Assembly (NCBI RefSeq): GCF_003610785.1
Contig: NZ_RAQQ01000007.1
Coordinates: 186,001-250,000 of the forward strand
Source: Micromonospora globbae
GTDB taxonomy: Bacteria > Actinomycetota > Actinomycetes > Mycobacteriales > Micromonosporaceae
Length of the DNA stretch: 64,000 nt
Direction: 5' to 3'
Part shown: positions 43,872 through 53,976 of the stretch, piece after piece
How positions within the stretch are numbered: position 1 is the stretch's first letter
Layout of the letters: every line of letters starts with the position of its first letter
Notes under the pieces: generated by a model
What the model saw: only the letters and a program-made list of their open reading frames with translations
Told to the model about the DNA's origin: nothing
Databases searched by the model: none
Made by a program: the position numbers and the translations under genes

Positions 43872-44798
43872 TCAGTAGCCGTCGACCACCGAGTTGATCA
43901 GCGGTTCGCCGGCCGCGAACCGTCGCACCTGGTCCCCCACGAGGCGGTAGGCCCGCGGCAGCAGACCGCGCACCGAGCCGGCGACGTGCGGGGTGATGAG
44001 CACGTTCGGCATCCCCCACAGCGGATGGTCGGCGGGCAGCGGCTCCGGGTCGGTGACGTCCAGCGCGGCGCTGATACGCCCGGTGGCGAGTTCGGCGACC
44101 AGGTCCTCGGTGCGTACGACGGGGCCCCGGGCGGCGTTGACCAGCAGCGCGTTGTCCCGCATGGCGGCCAGGAACCGACCGTCGACCAGGCCACGGGTCT
44201 GGTCGGTGAGCGGCACCAGCAGCACCACCACGTCGGCCTCCGGCAGCAGCCGGGGCAGCTCGTCCACGCCGTGCACCCCCTGTTCGGGGCGGGCGGTGCG
44301 GGCCACCAGGGTGAAGCTCACGTCGAACGGGGCGAGCCGGTCGCGTACCGCGGTGCCGATCGAGCCGGCCCCCACGATCAGCACCCGCTTGCCGCTCAGC
44401 TCGTCGGTCGGGGCCACCCCGTCGTACGCCCACTCCCGGCGGGCCTGCGCCGCCGCGAAGGCGGGGAACGCGCGCAGCTTCGCGAGGATCGCCGTGACGA
44501 CCCACTCGGCGGTGGACGGGTCGTGCACGCCACGGGCGTCGCAGAGCGTCACGCCGTCGGGGATCCGCCCCACCCAGGCGTCGGCCCCGGCGGAGAGCAG
44601 CTGCACGACCTCCAGGTCGGGCAGCTCGCGCAGGAGGGCCGCGCTGTCCGAGGTGGCGAGGAACGGCGGCACCCAGAACCGGACGTCCGCCACCTCGGAG
44701 GGGAGCTTGTCGGGCTGTTCGGCGACTTCGACGGTGACCTCCGTGGGCAGCTCACCCAGGAGCGCCAGTCCCGCCTCGTGCGGAATCCATACCTTCAC
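43872..44798 (-). CDS. D-isomer-specific 2-hydroxyacid dehydrogenase
   Basis: The 308-residue protein has the NAD-binding domain ([20 protein letters not shown]), the catalytic Arg region ([17 protein letters not shown]), the Glu ([15 protein letters not shown]) and the His ([10 protein letters not shown]). It is probably a glyoxylate/hydroxypyruvate reductase-like enzyme; substrate unknown. The GTG at 44798 is preceded by TATCGT (44807-44812) at eight bases. It is divergent from the sorbosone dehydrogenase-like gene. Confidence 0.9.
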   Translation of the reverse strand: MKVWIPHEAGLALLGELPTEVTVEVAEQPDKLPSEVADVRFWVPPFLATSDSAALLRELPDLEVVQLLSAGADAWVGRIPDGVTLCDARGVHDPSTAEWVVTAILAKLRAFPAFAAAQARREWAYDGVAPTDELSGKRVLIVGAGSIGTAVRDRLAPFDVSFTLVARTARPEQGVHGVDELPRLLPEADVVVLLVPLTDQTRGLVDGRFLAAMRDNALLVNAARGPVVRTEDLVAELATGRISAALDVTDPEPLPADHPLWGMPNVLITPHVAGSVRGLLPRAYRLVGDQVRRFAAGEPLINSVVDGY

Positions 44799-44806
44799 GC
44801 CCGCCG

Positions 44807-44812
44807 ACGATA
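44807..44812 (-). promoter_or_regulatory. Putative leaderless -10 element (TATCGT)
   Basis: TATCGT fits TAnnnT and ends eight bases before the GTG at 44798. Confidence 0.45.
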
Positions 44813-44921
44813 GCCGTCGCCGTGGGCGCCCCGGCCGGCGCACACCCCGTCCGGGCCGCACACACCGGTCCCGCACCCGCGCCGGACGCCCGCACACCGA
44901 GCCCCGGACGGCCCGGCGGGA

Positions 44922-44927
44922 TACCCT
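44922..44927 (+). promoter_or_regulatory. Putative leaderless -10 element (TACCCT)
   Basis: TACCCT fits TAnnnT and ends seven bases before the GTG at 44935. Confidence 0.5.
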
Positions 44928-44934
44928 GGGCCGG

Positions 44935-46110
44935 GTGAGCGCCCGACCCCCGTACACCCGCGTCCGCCGCGCCCGTGGGGCCCTCGCGGCGTCCTGCGCG
45001 GCACTGCTGCTGGCGGCCACCGGATGCAGTTTCGGCGAGCCGGACCCCGACCCGGCGGGCGAGCCGCCGAACTTCCCCACCCCGTCGGTCTCCGCCAGCC
45101 CCGGCGGCGCCAACCAGCAGGTGGTCACCACCGTGCTGGCCAAGGGACTGCGGGTGCCGTGGGCCATCGGCTTCCTGCCCGACGGCGGAGCCCTGGTCAC
45201 CGAACGGGACAGCGGCCGGATCCTCAAGGTCGGCCCGGAGTCGGGGCCCGACGGGTTGCGGGTCAGCGTGGTGCAGACCATCCCCGACGTGGCGGCCTCG
45301 GGCGAGGGTGGGCTGCTGGGCCTCGCCGTCTCCCCGGACTACCAGCGGGACCGGACGATCTTCGTCTACTACACGACCGAGCGGGACAACCGGATCGCCC
45401 GGCTGCGGCTCGGCGGCGCACCGACCCCCATCCTCACCGGCATCCCGAAGGCGGGGATCCACAACGGGGGTGGGCTGGGCTTCGGCCCGGACGGGCAGCT
45501 CTACGCGAGCACCGGTGACGCCGGTGAGCGTCCCCACGCGCAGGACGTGAAGAGCCTCGGCGGCAAGATCCTGCGGATCACCCGGGACGGCAAGCCGGCG
45601 GCGGGCAACCCGTTCCCCGGCTCCCCCGTCTGGTCGCTGGGACACCGCAACGTGCAGGGCTTCGCCTGGGACACGGCCAAGCGGATGTACGCCGTGGAGT
45701 TCGGCCAGAACACCTGGGACGAGATCAACCAGATCGTCAAGGGCAAGAACTACGGCTGGCCCGAGGTGGAGGGCCGCGGCGACGACAAGCGCTACGTGAA
45801 CCCGATCACCCAGTGGCCGACCTCCGACGCCTCCTGCTCGGGGTTGGCCGCCGTGGACCGGCTCCTGGTCACCGCCTGCCTGCGGGGCGAACGACTCTGG
45901 GTGGTCGAGCTGACCGACGACGGCGGCGTCCTCGGCCAGCCCCGCGAACTGCTCACGAACCGGTACGGCCGGCTGCGGGCGGTGGCCGCGGCGCCCGACG
46001 GATCCCTCTGGGTCACCACGTCGAACCACGACGGGCGGGGGAACCCGGCGCCCGAGGACGACCGCATTCTCCGCCTGGTCTTCGCCGACGGCGGCGCGGG
46101 CCGGAGCTGA
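44935..46110 (+). CDS. PQQ-dependent sugar (glucose/sorbosone) dehydrogenase-like lipoprotein
   Basis: The 391-residue protein has a lipobox (LLLAATGC, Cys about 31) and then a six-bladed propeller of the GSDH/soluble glucose dehydrogenase type: [66 protein letters not shown] and NYGWPEVEG. It would act on the cell surface on sugars or polyols. No PQQ genes are in the window, so activity depends on external cofactor or it may have another role. Confidence 0.9.
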   Translation: MSARPPYTRVRRARGALAASCAALLLAATGCSFGEPDPDPAGEPPNFPTPSVSASPGGANQQVVTTVLAKGLRVPWAIGFLPDGGALVTERDSGRILKVGPESGPDGLRVSVVQTIPDVAASGEGGLLGLAVSPDYQRDRTIFVYYTTERDNRIARLRLGGAPTPILTGIPKAGIHNGGGLGFGPDGQLYASTGDAGERPHAQDVKSLGGKILRITRDGKPAAGNPFPGSPVWSLGHRNVQGFAWDTAKRMYAVEFGQNTWDEINQIVKGKNYGWPEVEGRGDDKRYVNPITQWPTSDASCSGLAAVDRLLVTACLRGERLWVVELTDDGGVLGQPRELLTNRYGRLRAVAAAPDGSLWVTTSNHDGRGNPAPEDDRILRLVFADGGAGRS

Positions 46111-46129
46111 CCCGGAAGGTCACCATCGC

Positions 46130-47755
46130 ATGGACGGGCAGCAGAACGAGCAGAACGCTGCCGGCGGGACGACGCCGGCCGGCCGTCGCCGCTGGCCGCT
46201 GCGTCGTGGCGCCGTACCACCCGGATGGCGCGGCCCGCTGCGCATGGCCGGGGTGACGGTGGCCGTGCTGGCGGTCACCCTGGCCGGGGTGGTCCTCGGC
46301 GTACTCGGCGGCGGCCGGGTCGACACCGACATCGGCCCGTTCCAGGCGACCCTCACCCTCTCCCCCGACACCGACGGGGGGACCCGGGTGGACATCCCGC
46401 CGCTGGGTGCCCTGCTGCTCGACAGCCACGACGGGCCGACCCGGCTGACCGTCCGGCTCGGGGCGCTGGACCAGACGCGCACCGAGGCGCTCATCGACGA
46501 CCCGGCGAGCATCCAGCGCGCCAGTGTCTCCGCCGTGGAGGACGTCCGGTCCGGCGTGATGCGGCTCGGGCTGCGTACCGTCGCGTGCGCGGTGCTGGCG
46601 ACCCTGCTGCTGGCCGCACTGGTGTTCCGGAACGTCCGCCGCACCGCGGTGGCCGGCGGGCTGGCGCTGGCGGTCACCGCGGGCAGCCTGGGGACGGCGG
46701 CCGCGACGCTGCGCCCGCAGGCGATCGAGGAGCCGCGGTACGAGGGGCTGCTGGTCAACGCGCCGGCCATCGTGGGCGACGCGCGGCGGATCGCCAACGA
46801 CTACACCCGGTACGCCGAGCAGCTCGAACGGCTGGTCGGCAACGTCAGCAAGCTCTACACCACCGTGTCGGGGCTGCCGGTGTTCGAGCCGGCGCCCGAC
46901 ACCACGCGGGTGCTGCACGTCTCGGACATGCACCTCAACCCGACCGGGTGGCAGCTCATCCGCACGGTGGTGGAGCAGTTCGACATCGACGTGGTGATCG
47001 ACACGGGCGACATCACCGACTGGGGCAGCGAGCCGGAGGCGTCGTACGTCGGCTCGATCGGCCTGCTGCGCAAGCCGTACGTCTACATCCGCGGCAACCA
47101 CGACTCGGCCCGCACCGCGGCGGCGGTGGCCCGGCAGCCCAACGCGATCGTGTTGAACAACTCGACCACCACGGTCGCCGGCCTGACCATCGCCGGCATC
47201 GGCGACCCGCGCTTCACGCCGGACAAGAACACCTCCCCGGCCGGCAGCGGTCTCACCCCGCAGGTGGCCGACCAGGTCATCGGCACCGGCGAACAGCTCG
47301 CCGAGACGATCCGCCGGTCACCCCGGCCGGTGGACATCGCGCTGGTGCACGATCCCGCCTCGGCGGGGCCGCTCTCCGGCACCTGCCCGCTGGTGCTGGC
47401 CGGGCACACCCACGCCCGCCAGGTCTCCAAACTGCCCCAGCAGCCGGGGCAGCCGACGACCCAGCTCATGGTGGAGGGCTCCACCGGCGGCGCCGGCCTG
47501 CGCGGGCTGGAGGGCGAGGAACCCACCCCGCTGTCGATGAGCGTCCTCTACTTCGACAAGGACAAGCTGCTGCAGGCGTACGACGACATCACCGTCGGCG
47601 GCACCGGCGAGGCCCAGGTGAACCTGGAGCGGCACGTGATCCGCGACCCGAAGGCCGGCGACCAGGTGCCCGTCACCCCGACCCCGACCCGGGGCGGGCC
47701 GGTCTCGCCCGCCCCGAACGGCAGCCCGACGGCGACGCCGAGCCCCACGGGCTGA
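46130..47755 (+). CDS. Membrane-anchored metallophosphoesterase
   Basis: The 541-residue protein has a membrane helix at about 40-62, an extracellular segment, a second helix pair at about 148-190 and then a calcineurin-like domain. All metal motifs are present: VSDMHLN, DTGDITD, RGNHDS and VLAGHTHARQ. A Pro/Thr-rich tail follows. GGAAGG precedes the ATG. It starts 19 bases after the sorbosone dehydrogenase-like gene, so they may be co-transcribed. Substrate unknown. Confidence 0.9.
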   Translation: MDGQQNEQNAAGGTTPAGRRRWPLRRGAVPPGWRGPLRMAGVTVAVLAVTLAGVVLGVLGGGRVDTDIGPFQATLTLSPDTDGGTRVDIPPLGALLLDSHDGPTRLTVRLGALDQTRTEALIDDPASIQRASVSAVEDVRSGVMRLGLRTVACAVLATLLLAALVFRNVRRTAVAGGLALAVTAGSLGTAAATLRPQAIEEPRYEGLLVNAPAIVGDARRIANDYTRYAEQLERLVGNVSKLYTTVSGLPVFEPAPDTTRVLHVSDMHLNPTGWQLIRTVVEQFDIDVVIDTGDITDWGSEPEASYVGSIGLLRKPYVYIRGNHDSARTAAAVARQPNAIVLNNSTTTVAGLTIAGIGDPRFTPDKNTSPAGSGLTPQVADQVIGTGEQLAETIRRSPRPVDIALVHDPASAGPLSGTCPLVLAGHTHARQVSKLPQQPGQPTTQLMVEGSTGGAGLRGLEGEEPTPLSMSVLYFDKDKLLQAYDDITVGGTGEAQVNLERHVIRDPKAGDQVPVTPTPTRGGPVSPAPNGSPTATPSPTG

Positions 47756-47828
47756 AGGCAGCCGCGCCGGGCCCCACGGGCCGGCGCCGCGCCCGACGGG
47801 CCGCGGCGTCGGCGCCGAGCCCGACGGG

Positions 47829-50186
47829 TCAGCGCAGCGACAGGGCCGCCAGGGCGGCGTTCACGATGCTGCCAGGGAGCAGGTCGTGCAGCTCGTACAG
47901 CTCGGCGACACTGCCGGACTGGCCGAACTCGTCGACGCCGAGCGGCACGGCCGGCACGCCGAGCGCGGAGCCCAGCCACGCCATCGCGTGCGAGGCGGCG
48001 TCGTGCACGGTGACCACCGGCGCCCGGTCGTCGAAGGCCGACCGGAGCGCGCCGGGCACGCTCGGCACGGTCGCCGTGCGTACGCCCTGGCGCAGGGTGC
48101 GCTGCCACGCCCGGTAGATCCGGTCGAGGCTCGTCACGTCGACCACGTGCGCGGCCACGCCCTCCTCGGCCAGTTCCGCCGCGGCGGCCAGCACCTCGGG
48201 CAGCACCGCCCCGGACGCCGCCAGTTGCACCACGGGCGCGTCCGCGAGGTGCGGGTACGCCTGGTGGGCGTCGACCAGCCGGTACGCCCCGGCGACCACC
48301 TGCCGGCGCAGCACCGCGTCGCCGAGCCGGGCCCGCGCCGCCTCGAACGGCGCCTGGTCCAGCGGGCGGGTGCTGAGCCGGAAGTAGTACGCCCCGTCCT
48401 CGGCCGGCGCCGCCGTCACCGACGGGGCCGCCCCGGACGCGATCTGGGCGAGGGCGTCGCAGAGCAACCAGTCCAGGGTGACCGCGTACGCCGGCTCGAC
48501 GAACGTCACCCCCGGCAGCTCCAGCCCCACGGAGGCGGTGATGGTCGACTGGTGGGCGCCGCCCTCCGGGGCGAGGGTGACGCCGGACGGGGTGCCGGCG
48601 ACCACGAACCGGGAGCCGGAGTACGTCCCGTAGAGGAACGCGTCGAGGCCGCGCAGCACGAACGGGTCGTAGACCGTGCCGACCGGCAGCAACGGCTGGC
48701 CCGACAGGTCCCAGGCCAGACCGAGCTGACCCAGCAGCAGGAACAGGTTCATCTCCGAGATGCCCAGCTCGATGTGCTGCCCGGCCGGGCTCTCGGTCCA
48801 CCGCAGCATCCGGTCCTCGGTCCAGGAGCGCCGCGCGGTCGGTGCGAACACCCCGGTCTTGTTGATGAACCCGGCGAGGTTCGTGGAGGTGGCCACGTCC
48901 GGTGCGGTGGTGACCAGGTAGCGGCCGACCTCCGGGTGGCGGGCGAGGTCCACGAGGACCCGGCCGAAGACCTCCTGTGTGGAGATCGGCTTGTTGGCGC
49001 GTACGTTCGTGGTCTCCGGGACGGTGACCCCCAGCGCACGCTCGCGGGGCCGGCGGGACAGCGCCTCCCGGCGCTCGCCGGCCCGGATGCCGGCCGGCGA
49101 CGCCGGGTCGAGCCGGTCCCACTCGGTCTCCGGAGTGAGGCCGTGCGCGGCGCGCAGCGCGGCGATCTGCTCCGTGGTCAGCAGCGCCGAGTGGTTGCGC
49201 GGGTTGCCGGCGATCGGCAGGCCCCAGCCCTTCACCGTGTACGCGAAGACGACGCTGGGCCGGTCGGTGACCGCGTCGCACTGTGCGTACGCGTCGAGCA
49301 GCGCCGCCAGGTCGTGCCCGCCCAGGTCGGTGACGAGGGGACCCAGTTCGTCGTCCGGGATGTCGGCGACGAACGCGGCGACGGCCTCCGGCGCGCCGTC
49401 GAGGAACCGCTTGCGCAGCTCCGGCCCGGAGAGCCCGAACAGCGACTGGTACTGCTCGTTCGGCATCACGTCGATCCAGTCGCGGAGCGCGGCGCCGCCC
49501 GGCCGCCCGTACGCTGCGGCGAGCCGGCGCCCGTACTTCACCTCGACGACGTGCCAGCCGGCCGCCTCGAACTGGCCCCGCCACTGGTTGATCCGCACCC
49601 CGGGGACCACCCGGTCCAGCGACTGCCGGTTGAAGTCGACAAGCCACATCACGTTGCCGAGCCCTGTGGTGGCCGGGTCGGCGACGGCCTCCCAGACGTT
49701 CCCCTCGTCCAGCTCGGCGTCACCGATCAGCGCGACGAACCGGGACCGGGGCCGGGGGCCGAAGTGCGCGTCCACGTACCGGCGGGTGGCGGCGGCGAAG
49801 AGCGGCGCGGCCGCGCCGAGCCCCACCGAGCCGGTGGAGAAGTCCACGCCGTCCGGGTCCTTGGTGCGCGACGGGTACGACTGGAGGCCGCCCCGCGCCC
49901 GGAGCCGGGTCAGGTAGGAGCGGTCCAGGTTGCCGAGCAGGTACTGGATGGCGTGGTAGACCGGGGAGGCGTGCGGCTTCACAGCCACCCGGTCCTCGGC
50001 GTCGAGGTGCGCGAACCAGAGCGCGGTCATCGCCGTGACCAGTGAGGCGCTCGACGCCTGGTGGCCGCCCACCTTCACCCCGTCGCCGGTGTCCCGGTCG
50101 TGGTTGGCCGAGTCCACGATCCGGGTGGCGAGCCACAGCACCCGCCGCTGGATCTCGTCGAGGACGTCGAGGTCGTGCTGGTTCAC
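47829..50186 (-). CDS. Transketolase-like / AceE-like thiamine diphosphate enzyme
   Basis: The 785-residue protein carries both halves of a transketolase-superfamily enzyme. The N-terminal GGHQASSASLVTAMTALWF, HASPVYHAIQYLLG and the ThDP motif IGDAELDEGN...VDFNRQSLD resemble homodimeric pyruvate dehydrogenase E1 (AceE), and ELGISEMNLFLLLG is the ThDP-activating Glu region. It is shorter than AceE (about 890). No E2 or E3 gene is nearby. Calling it pyruvate dehydrogenase or transketolase is therefore open. GGAG lies upstream of the GTG. Confidence 0.85.
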   Translation of the reverse strand: MNQHDLDVLDEIQRRVLWLATRIVDSANHDRDTGDGVKVGGHQASSASLVTAMTALWFAHLDAEDRVAVKPHASPVYHAIQYLLGNLDRSYLTRLRARGGLQSYPSRTKDPDGVDFSTGSVGLGAAAPLFAAATRRYVDAHFGPRPRSRFVALIGDAELDEGNVWEAVADPATTGLGNVMWLVDFNRQSLDRVVPGVRINQWRGQFEAAGWHVVEVKYGRRLAAAYGRPGGAALRDWIDVMPNEQYQSLFGLSGPELRKRFLDGAPEAVAAFVADIPDDELGPLVTDLGGHDLAALLDAYAQCDAVTDRPSVVFAYTVKGWGLPIAGNPRNHSALLTTEQIAALRAAHGLTPETEWDRLDPASPAGIRAGERREALSRRPRERALGVTVPETTNVRANKPISTQEVFGRVLVDLARHPEVGRYLVTTAPDVATSTNLAGFINKTGVFAPTARRSWTEDRMLRWTESPAGQHIELGISEMNLFLLLGQLGLAWDLSGQPLLPVGTVYDPFVLRGLDAFLYGTYSGSRFVVAGTPSGVTLAPEGGAHQSTITASVGLELPGVTFVEPAYAVTLDWLLCDALAQIASGAAPSVTAAPAEDGAYYFRLSTRPLDQAPFEAARARLGDAVLRRQVVAGAYRLVDAHQAYPHLADAPVVQLAASGAVLPEVLAAAAELAEEGVAAHVVDVTSLDRIYRAWQRTLRQGVRTATVPSVPGALRSAFDDRAPVVTVHDAASHAMAWLGSALGVPAVPLGVDEFGQSGSVAELYELHDLLPGSIVNAALAALSLR

Positions 50187-50262
50187 GATGGCTCCATCCG
50201 GGCGTCGCCGTTGACGCCCTGCCGAGGGGTGCGCGGGTCTCGCGCGTACTGCGGGGTAGGCG

Positions 50263-50299
50263 GGAGGGGCCGCCGCCGGGTCACGACGTCGGCCCCTCC
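50263..50299 (-). terminator. Hairpin terminator of gatB
   Basis: On the plus strand GGAGGGGCCG (50263-50272) pairs with CGGCCCCTCC (50290-50299), ten bases beyond the gatB stop. Confidence 0.65.
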
Positions 50300-50308
50300 G
50301 CGGGTGGT

Positions 50309-51808
50309 TCAGCCCTGGACGCCGAGGCGCTCCAGGATCAGCTCGCGGACGCTCTTCGCGTCGGCCTGGCCGCGGGTGCTCTTCATGACGGCGCCGACCA
50401 GCGCGCCGGCCGCCGCGACCTTGCCGCTGCGGACCTTCTCGGCGATGTCCGGGTTGGCGGCGATCGCCTCGTCCACCGCGGCGGTGAGCGCGCCGGTGTC
50501 CGACACGACCTCCAGGTTCCGGTTCGTCATGACCTCGGTCGGCGAGCCCTCGCCGGCCACCACGCCCTCGAGCACGGTCCGGGCCAGCTTGTCGGTGAGC
50601 TTTCCGGCGTCCACCAGCCTCTGCAGCTCGGCCACCTGCGCCGGGGTCGCCCCGATGTCGGCCAGCTCCACGCCCGTCTCGTTGGCCCGGCGGGACAGCT
50701 CACCGAGCCACCACTTCCGGGCGGCGGCCGGGCTCGCGCCCGCGGCAACGGTCGCCTCGATCAGCTCGACCGCGCCGGCGTTGACCACCGACTGCATGTC
50801 CAGGTCGGACAGGCCCCACTCCTGCTGGAGCCGCCTGCGACGCAGCCGCGGCAGCTCCGGCAGCGCCGCCTTCAGCTCGGCCACCCAGGCGGGGTCCGGC
50901 GCGAGCGGCACCAGGTCCGGCTCCGGGAAGTACCGGTAGTCGGTGGCCGTCTCCTTCGAGCGGCCCGGGGTGGTGTCGCCGGTGTCCTCGTGGAAGTGCC
51001 GGGTCTCCTGCGTGATCCGGCCGCCCGCGTCGAGCACCGACGCCTGGCGCAGCATCTCCGAGCGGACAGCCCGCTCCACCGACCGCAGCGAGTTGACGTT
51101 CTTCGTCTCGGTCCGGGTGCCCCACTCCTCGCCGGGGAGGTTCAGCGACGTGTTCACGTCGCAGCGCAGCGACCCCTCCTCCATCCGGACGTCGGAGACA
51201 CCCAGCGAGCGGATCACGTCCCGCAGCTCGGTCACGTACGCGCGGGCGACCTCGGGCGCGAGCGCCCCGGCGCCGGGGATCGGCTTGGTGACGATCTCGA
51301 CGAGCGGGATGCCGGCCCGGTTGTAGTCCACCAGCGACTCGGTCGCACCGTGGATGCGCCCCGTGGCACCGCCCACGTGCAGCGTCTTGCCGGTGTCCTC
51401 CTCCAGGTGCACCCGCTCGATGCCGATCCGCACCGTCTCGCCGTTCACCTCGACGTCCAGGTAGCCGTCGACGCAGAGCGGCTCGTCGTACTGGCTGATC
51501 TGGAAGTTCTTCGGCATGTCCGGGTAGAAGTAGTTCTTCCGGGCGAACCGGCACCACTGGGCGATCGAGCAGTTCAGCGCGAGGCCGATCCGGATGGTCG
51601 CCTCGACGGCCGCCTTGTTCGCCACCGGCAGCGAGCCGGGCAGGCCGAGGCAGACCGGGCAGACCCGGGTGTTCGGCTCGCCGCCGAAGTCGGTCGGGCA
51701 GCCGCAGAACATCTTCGTCCGGGTGCCCAGCTCGACGTGGGTCTCCAGGCCGATCACCGGTTCGTAGCGCGCGACGACGTCGTCGTACGAGGGCAGTGTC
51801 GTGGTCAT
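50309..51808 (-). CDS. gatB: Asp-tRNA(Asn)/Glu-tRNA(Gln) amidotransferase subunit B
   Basis: The 499-residue protein has the GatB motifs [20 protein letters not shown] and [15 protein letters not shown] with zinc-binding Cys residues. The kinase-like core [20 protein letters not shown] and the C-terminal YqeY-like domain are present. It activates misacylated Glu-tRNA(Gln) or Asp-tRNA(Asn). It is 13 bases downstream of gatA. Confidence 0.97.
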   Translation of the reverse strand: MTTTLPSYDDVVARYEPVIGLETHVELGTRTKMFCGCPTDFGGEPNTRVCPVCLGLPGSLPVANKAAVEATIRIGLALNCSIAQWCRFARKNYFYPDMPKNFQISQYDEPLCVDGYLDVEVNGETVRIGIERVHLEEDTGKTLHVGGATGRIHGATESLVDYNRAGIPLVEIVTKPIPGAGALAPEVARAYVTELRDVIRSLGVSDVRMEEGSLRCDVNTSLNLPGEEWGTRTETKNVNSLRSVERAVRSEMLRQASVLDAGGRITQETRHFHEDTGDTTPGRSKETATDYRYFPEPDLVPLAPDPAWVAELKAALPELPRLRRRRLQQEWGLSDLDMQSVVNAGAVELIEATVAAGASPAAARKWWLGELSRRANETGVELADIGATPAQVAELQRLVDAGKLTDKLARTVLEGVVAGEGSPTEVMTNRNLEVVSDTGALTAAVDEAIAANPDIAEKVRSGKVAAAGALVGAVMKSTRGQADAKSVRELILERLGVQG

Positions 51809-51821
51809 CGGAGCTCCTGCC

Positions 51822-53297
51822 TCACAGTGCCGGTGGGGTGAACGTGCCGACGGCGCTCTCCAGCGCGGCGGCGACCCGGTACATCCGGTCGTCGGCCATC
51901 GTCGGGGCCATGACCTGGAGCCCGACCGGGAGCCCGTCGGAGAGCCCGCACGGCACGGAGATGCCGGGCCCGCCGTACAGGTTCGTCGGGATGGTGAACA
52001 GGTCGGCCAGGTACATCTGGTACGGGTCGGAGGTGCGCGCGCCGATCGGGAACGCCACGAACGGCGTCGTCGGCGAGATCAGCGCGTCCACCTGCGCGAA
52101 CGCCGCCGTGAAGTCCCGGCTGATGAGCGTACGCACCTTCTGGGCCTGCCCGTAGTAGGCGTCGTAGTAGCCCGACGACAGCGCGTACGTCCCGATCATG
52201 ATGCGGCGCTTGACCTCCGGGCCGAAGCCGGCCTCGCGGGTCAGCGACATGACCTCTTCCAGCGACCGGTTCCCGTCGTCGCCGACCCGCAGGCCGAACC
52301 GGACGCCGTCGAACCGGGCCAGGTTGGAGGAGCACTCACTCGGCGCGATGAGGTAGTACGCCGGCAGCGCGTACGTGAAGTGCGGACAGGACACCTCGAC
52401 GATCTCCGCGCCGAGCTTGGTGAGCGCGTCGACCGCCTCCCGGAACACGGCCAGCACGCCCGGCTCGGCGCCCTCGCCGGCGAACTCGGTCACGATGCCG
52501 AGCCGCACGCCGGTCAGGTCGCCGGTGGCGCCGAGCTTCGCGGCGGCCACCACGTCCGGCACGGGCTGCGGGATCGAGGTCGAGTCGCGGGGGTCGTGCC
52601 CGCCGATCGCCTCGTGCAGCAGCGCGGCGTCCAGCACCGTCCGGGCGCAGGGGCCGGGCGTGTCCAGCGACGAGGAGAAGGCGACCAGCCCGTAGCGGGA
52701 GGTGCCGCCGTACGTCGGCTTCGCACCGACGGTGCCGGTCACGGCGCCCGGCTGGCGGATCGAGCCGCCGGTGTCCGAGCCGATGGCCAGCGGCGCCTCG
52801 TACGCGGCCAGCGCCGCCGCGCTGCCGCCGCCCGAGCCGCCCGGGATCCGGTCCAGGTCCCACGGGTTGCGGGTCGGCCCGTACGCCGAGTACTCGGTGG
52901 AGGAGCCCATGGCGAACTCGTCCATGTTCGTCTTGCCGAGCATCACCGTGCCGGCGGCGCGCAGCCGCTCGACGATCGTCGCGTCGTACGGCGGACGCCA
53001 GCCCTCCAGGATCTTCGACCCGACGGTGGTCGGCACGCCCTTCGTGGTGAGCACGTCCTTCACGGCGACCGGCACGCCCGCGAGGGGGCCGAGCGCCTCA
53101 CCGGCCGCACGACGCTCGTCGACGGCGCGGGCGGCGGCCAGCGCGCCCTCGGCGTCGACGTGCAGGAACGCGTGCACCCGGTCGTCGACCGCCGCGATCC
53201 GGTCGAGGTGGGCCTGGGTGACCTCGACGGCGGAGGCCTCCCCGCCGGCCACCAGGGCGGCGATCTCCGCCGCGGTCTTCGTGGTCAGGTCGCTCAT
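51822..53297 (-). CDS. gatA: Asp-tRNA(Asn)/Glu-tRNA(Gln) amidotransferase subunit A
   Basis: The 491-residue amidase has the Lys-Ser-Ser triad: Lys in [11 protein letters not shown], Ser in [10 protein letters not shown] and catalytic Ser in [11 protein letters not shown]. The true start is the ATG at 53297 ([15 protein letters not shown]). This start overlaps the TGA of a 27-residue ORF (ATGA, 53294-53297), and its ribosome binding region GAGCGAGGCGGCGGC belongs to the tandem repeat. gatA is therefore probably translated by coupling from those small ORFs. Confidence 0.97.
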   Translation of the reverse strand: MSDLTTKTAAEIAALVAGGEASAVEVTQAHLDRIAAVDDRVHAFLHVDAEGALAAARAVDERRAAGEALGPLAGVPVAVKDVLTTKGVPTTVGSKILEGWRPPYDATIVERLRAAGTVMLGKTNMDEFAMGSSTEYSAYGPTRNPWDLDRIPGGSGGGSAAALAAYEAPLAIGSDTGGSIRQPGAVTGTVGAKPTYGGTSRYGLVAFSSSLDTPGPCARTVLDAALLHEAIGGHDPRDSTSIPQPVPDVVAAAKLGATGDLTGVRLGIVTEFAGEGAEPGVLAVFREAVDALTKLGAEIVEVSCPHFTYALPAYYLIAPSECSSNLARFDGVRFGLRVGDDGNRSLEEVMSLTREAGFGPEVKRRIMIGTYALSSGYYDAYYGQAQKVRTLISRDFTAAFAQVDALISPTTPFVAFPIGARTSDPYQMYLADLFTIPTNLYGGPGISVPCGLSDGLPVGLQVMAPTMADDRMYRVAAALESAVGTFTPPAL

Positions 53298-53377
53298 GCC
53301 GCCGCCTCGCTCCGCTCGGCGTCGCCACGAGGCTCCACCGCGCCATACCCGATGATTCGCTCGCTGCGCTCGCTCAT
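53294..53377 (-). CDS. 27-residue small ORF, copy 2 (ATGA-coupled to gatA)
   Basis: The frame begins [16 protein letters not shown], continues [11 protein letters not shown] and stops at TGA 53294-53296, which overlaps the gatA ATG. It is identical to copy 1. The ATG itself overlaps the stop of copy 1. The peptide is highly charged and without a membrane segment. It may act only as a coupling leader for gatA, but the exact conservation of both copies allows a role for the peptide. No known family was recognised. Confidence 0.6.
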   Translation of the reverse strand: MSERSERIIGYGAVEPRGDAERSEAAA

Positions 53378-53457
53378 GCCGCCGCCTCGCTCCGCTCGGC
53401 GTCGCCACGAGGCTCCACCGCGCCATACCCGATGATTCGCTCGCTGCGCTCGCTCAT
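53374..53457 (-). CDS. 27-residue small ORF, copy 1 (ATGA-coupled to copy 2)
   Basis: This is the upstream member of the pair, ATG at 53457 and TGA at 53374-53376 overlapping the next ATG. It starts 61 bases after the gatC stop and has GAGCGGAGCGAGG upstream, the same ribosome binding context as copy 2 and gatA. Confidence 0.6.
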   Translation of the reverse strand: MSERSERIIGYGAVEPRGDAERSEAAA

Positions 53458-53518
53458 GCCGCCGCCTCGCTCCGCTCTCCGGCCTCGTGCCGGGCGCTGA
53501 TGATGCTGGTCCGCCCGC

Positions 53519-53824
53519 TCACGACGCCAGGTCCTCGTTCAGGATCCGGGGGACGCGGAACCGCTGCTGCTCGGCGTCGGGCGCGCCCGACAGCGCCTCC
53601 TCGGGGGTCAGGCACGGCGTCTCGACGTCCTCCCGGAGGACGTTCGTGAGCGGCACCGAGTGCGAGGTCGGCGGGATGTCCGCGGCGGCGACCTTGCCGA
53701 CCTGGGCGACCGCCTGGAGGATCACGTCGAGCTGGCCGGCGAACGTGTCCAGCTCCTCCTCGGTGACGGCGAGCCGCGACAGGCGCGCGAGGTGCGCGAC
53801 CTCCTCGCGGGAGATGGCGGCCAT
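53519..53824 (-). CDS. gatC: Asp-tRNA(Asn)/Glu-tRNA(Gln) amidotransferase subunit C
   Basis: The 101-residue protein shows the GatC pattern [20 protein letters not shown] and the C-terminal [10 protein letters not shown]...FRVPRIL. It wraps around GatA and GatB. AAGGGGG precedes the ATG at 53824. It is the first gene of gatC-(sORF x2)-gatA-gatB. Confidence 0.95.
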   Translation of the reverse strand: MAAISREEVAHLARLSRLAVTEEELDTFAGQLDVILQAVAQVGKVAAADIPPTSHSVPLTNVLREDVETPCLTPEEALSGAPDAEQQRFRVPRILNEDLAS

Positions 53825-53976
53825 CGGTGCCCCCTTCGTGACGGTCCTCGTGTCCGGCCGGTGTGCCGACCGCGCGTCGGATCCGGAGTGACGCGCGGTG
53901 ACCGGAGCGAGTCTATTGTTCCGCGCCGGCGCGGCGCCCCCGACTCCCCCTCCGCCCCGCGGCGCGTTCCGAACCG

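Larger units (their letters stand above)
53291..53477 (-). repeat. 80-bp tandem repeat, about 2.3 copies, between gatC and gatA
   Basis: The 80-bp unit starting at 53291 is repeated exactly at 53371, and a third partial copy runs from 53451 to 53477. The unit carries, on the minus strand, a ribosome binding region, an ATG and a complete 27-codon frame that overlaps the next unit by four bases (84 minus 4 gives the 80-bp period). The partial copy contains just the ribosome binding region of the first small ORF. Confidence 0.95.

Noticed and set aside
53291..53477. CRISPR array
   Set aside because: The 80-bp units are contiguous with no unique spacers, and no cas gene is present. They are a coding tandem repeat.
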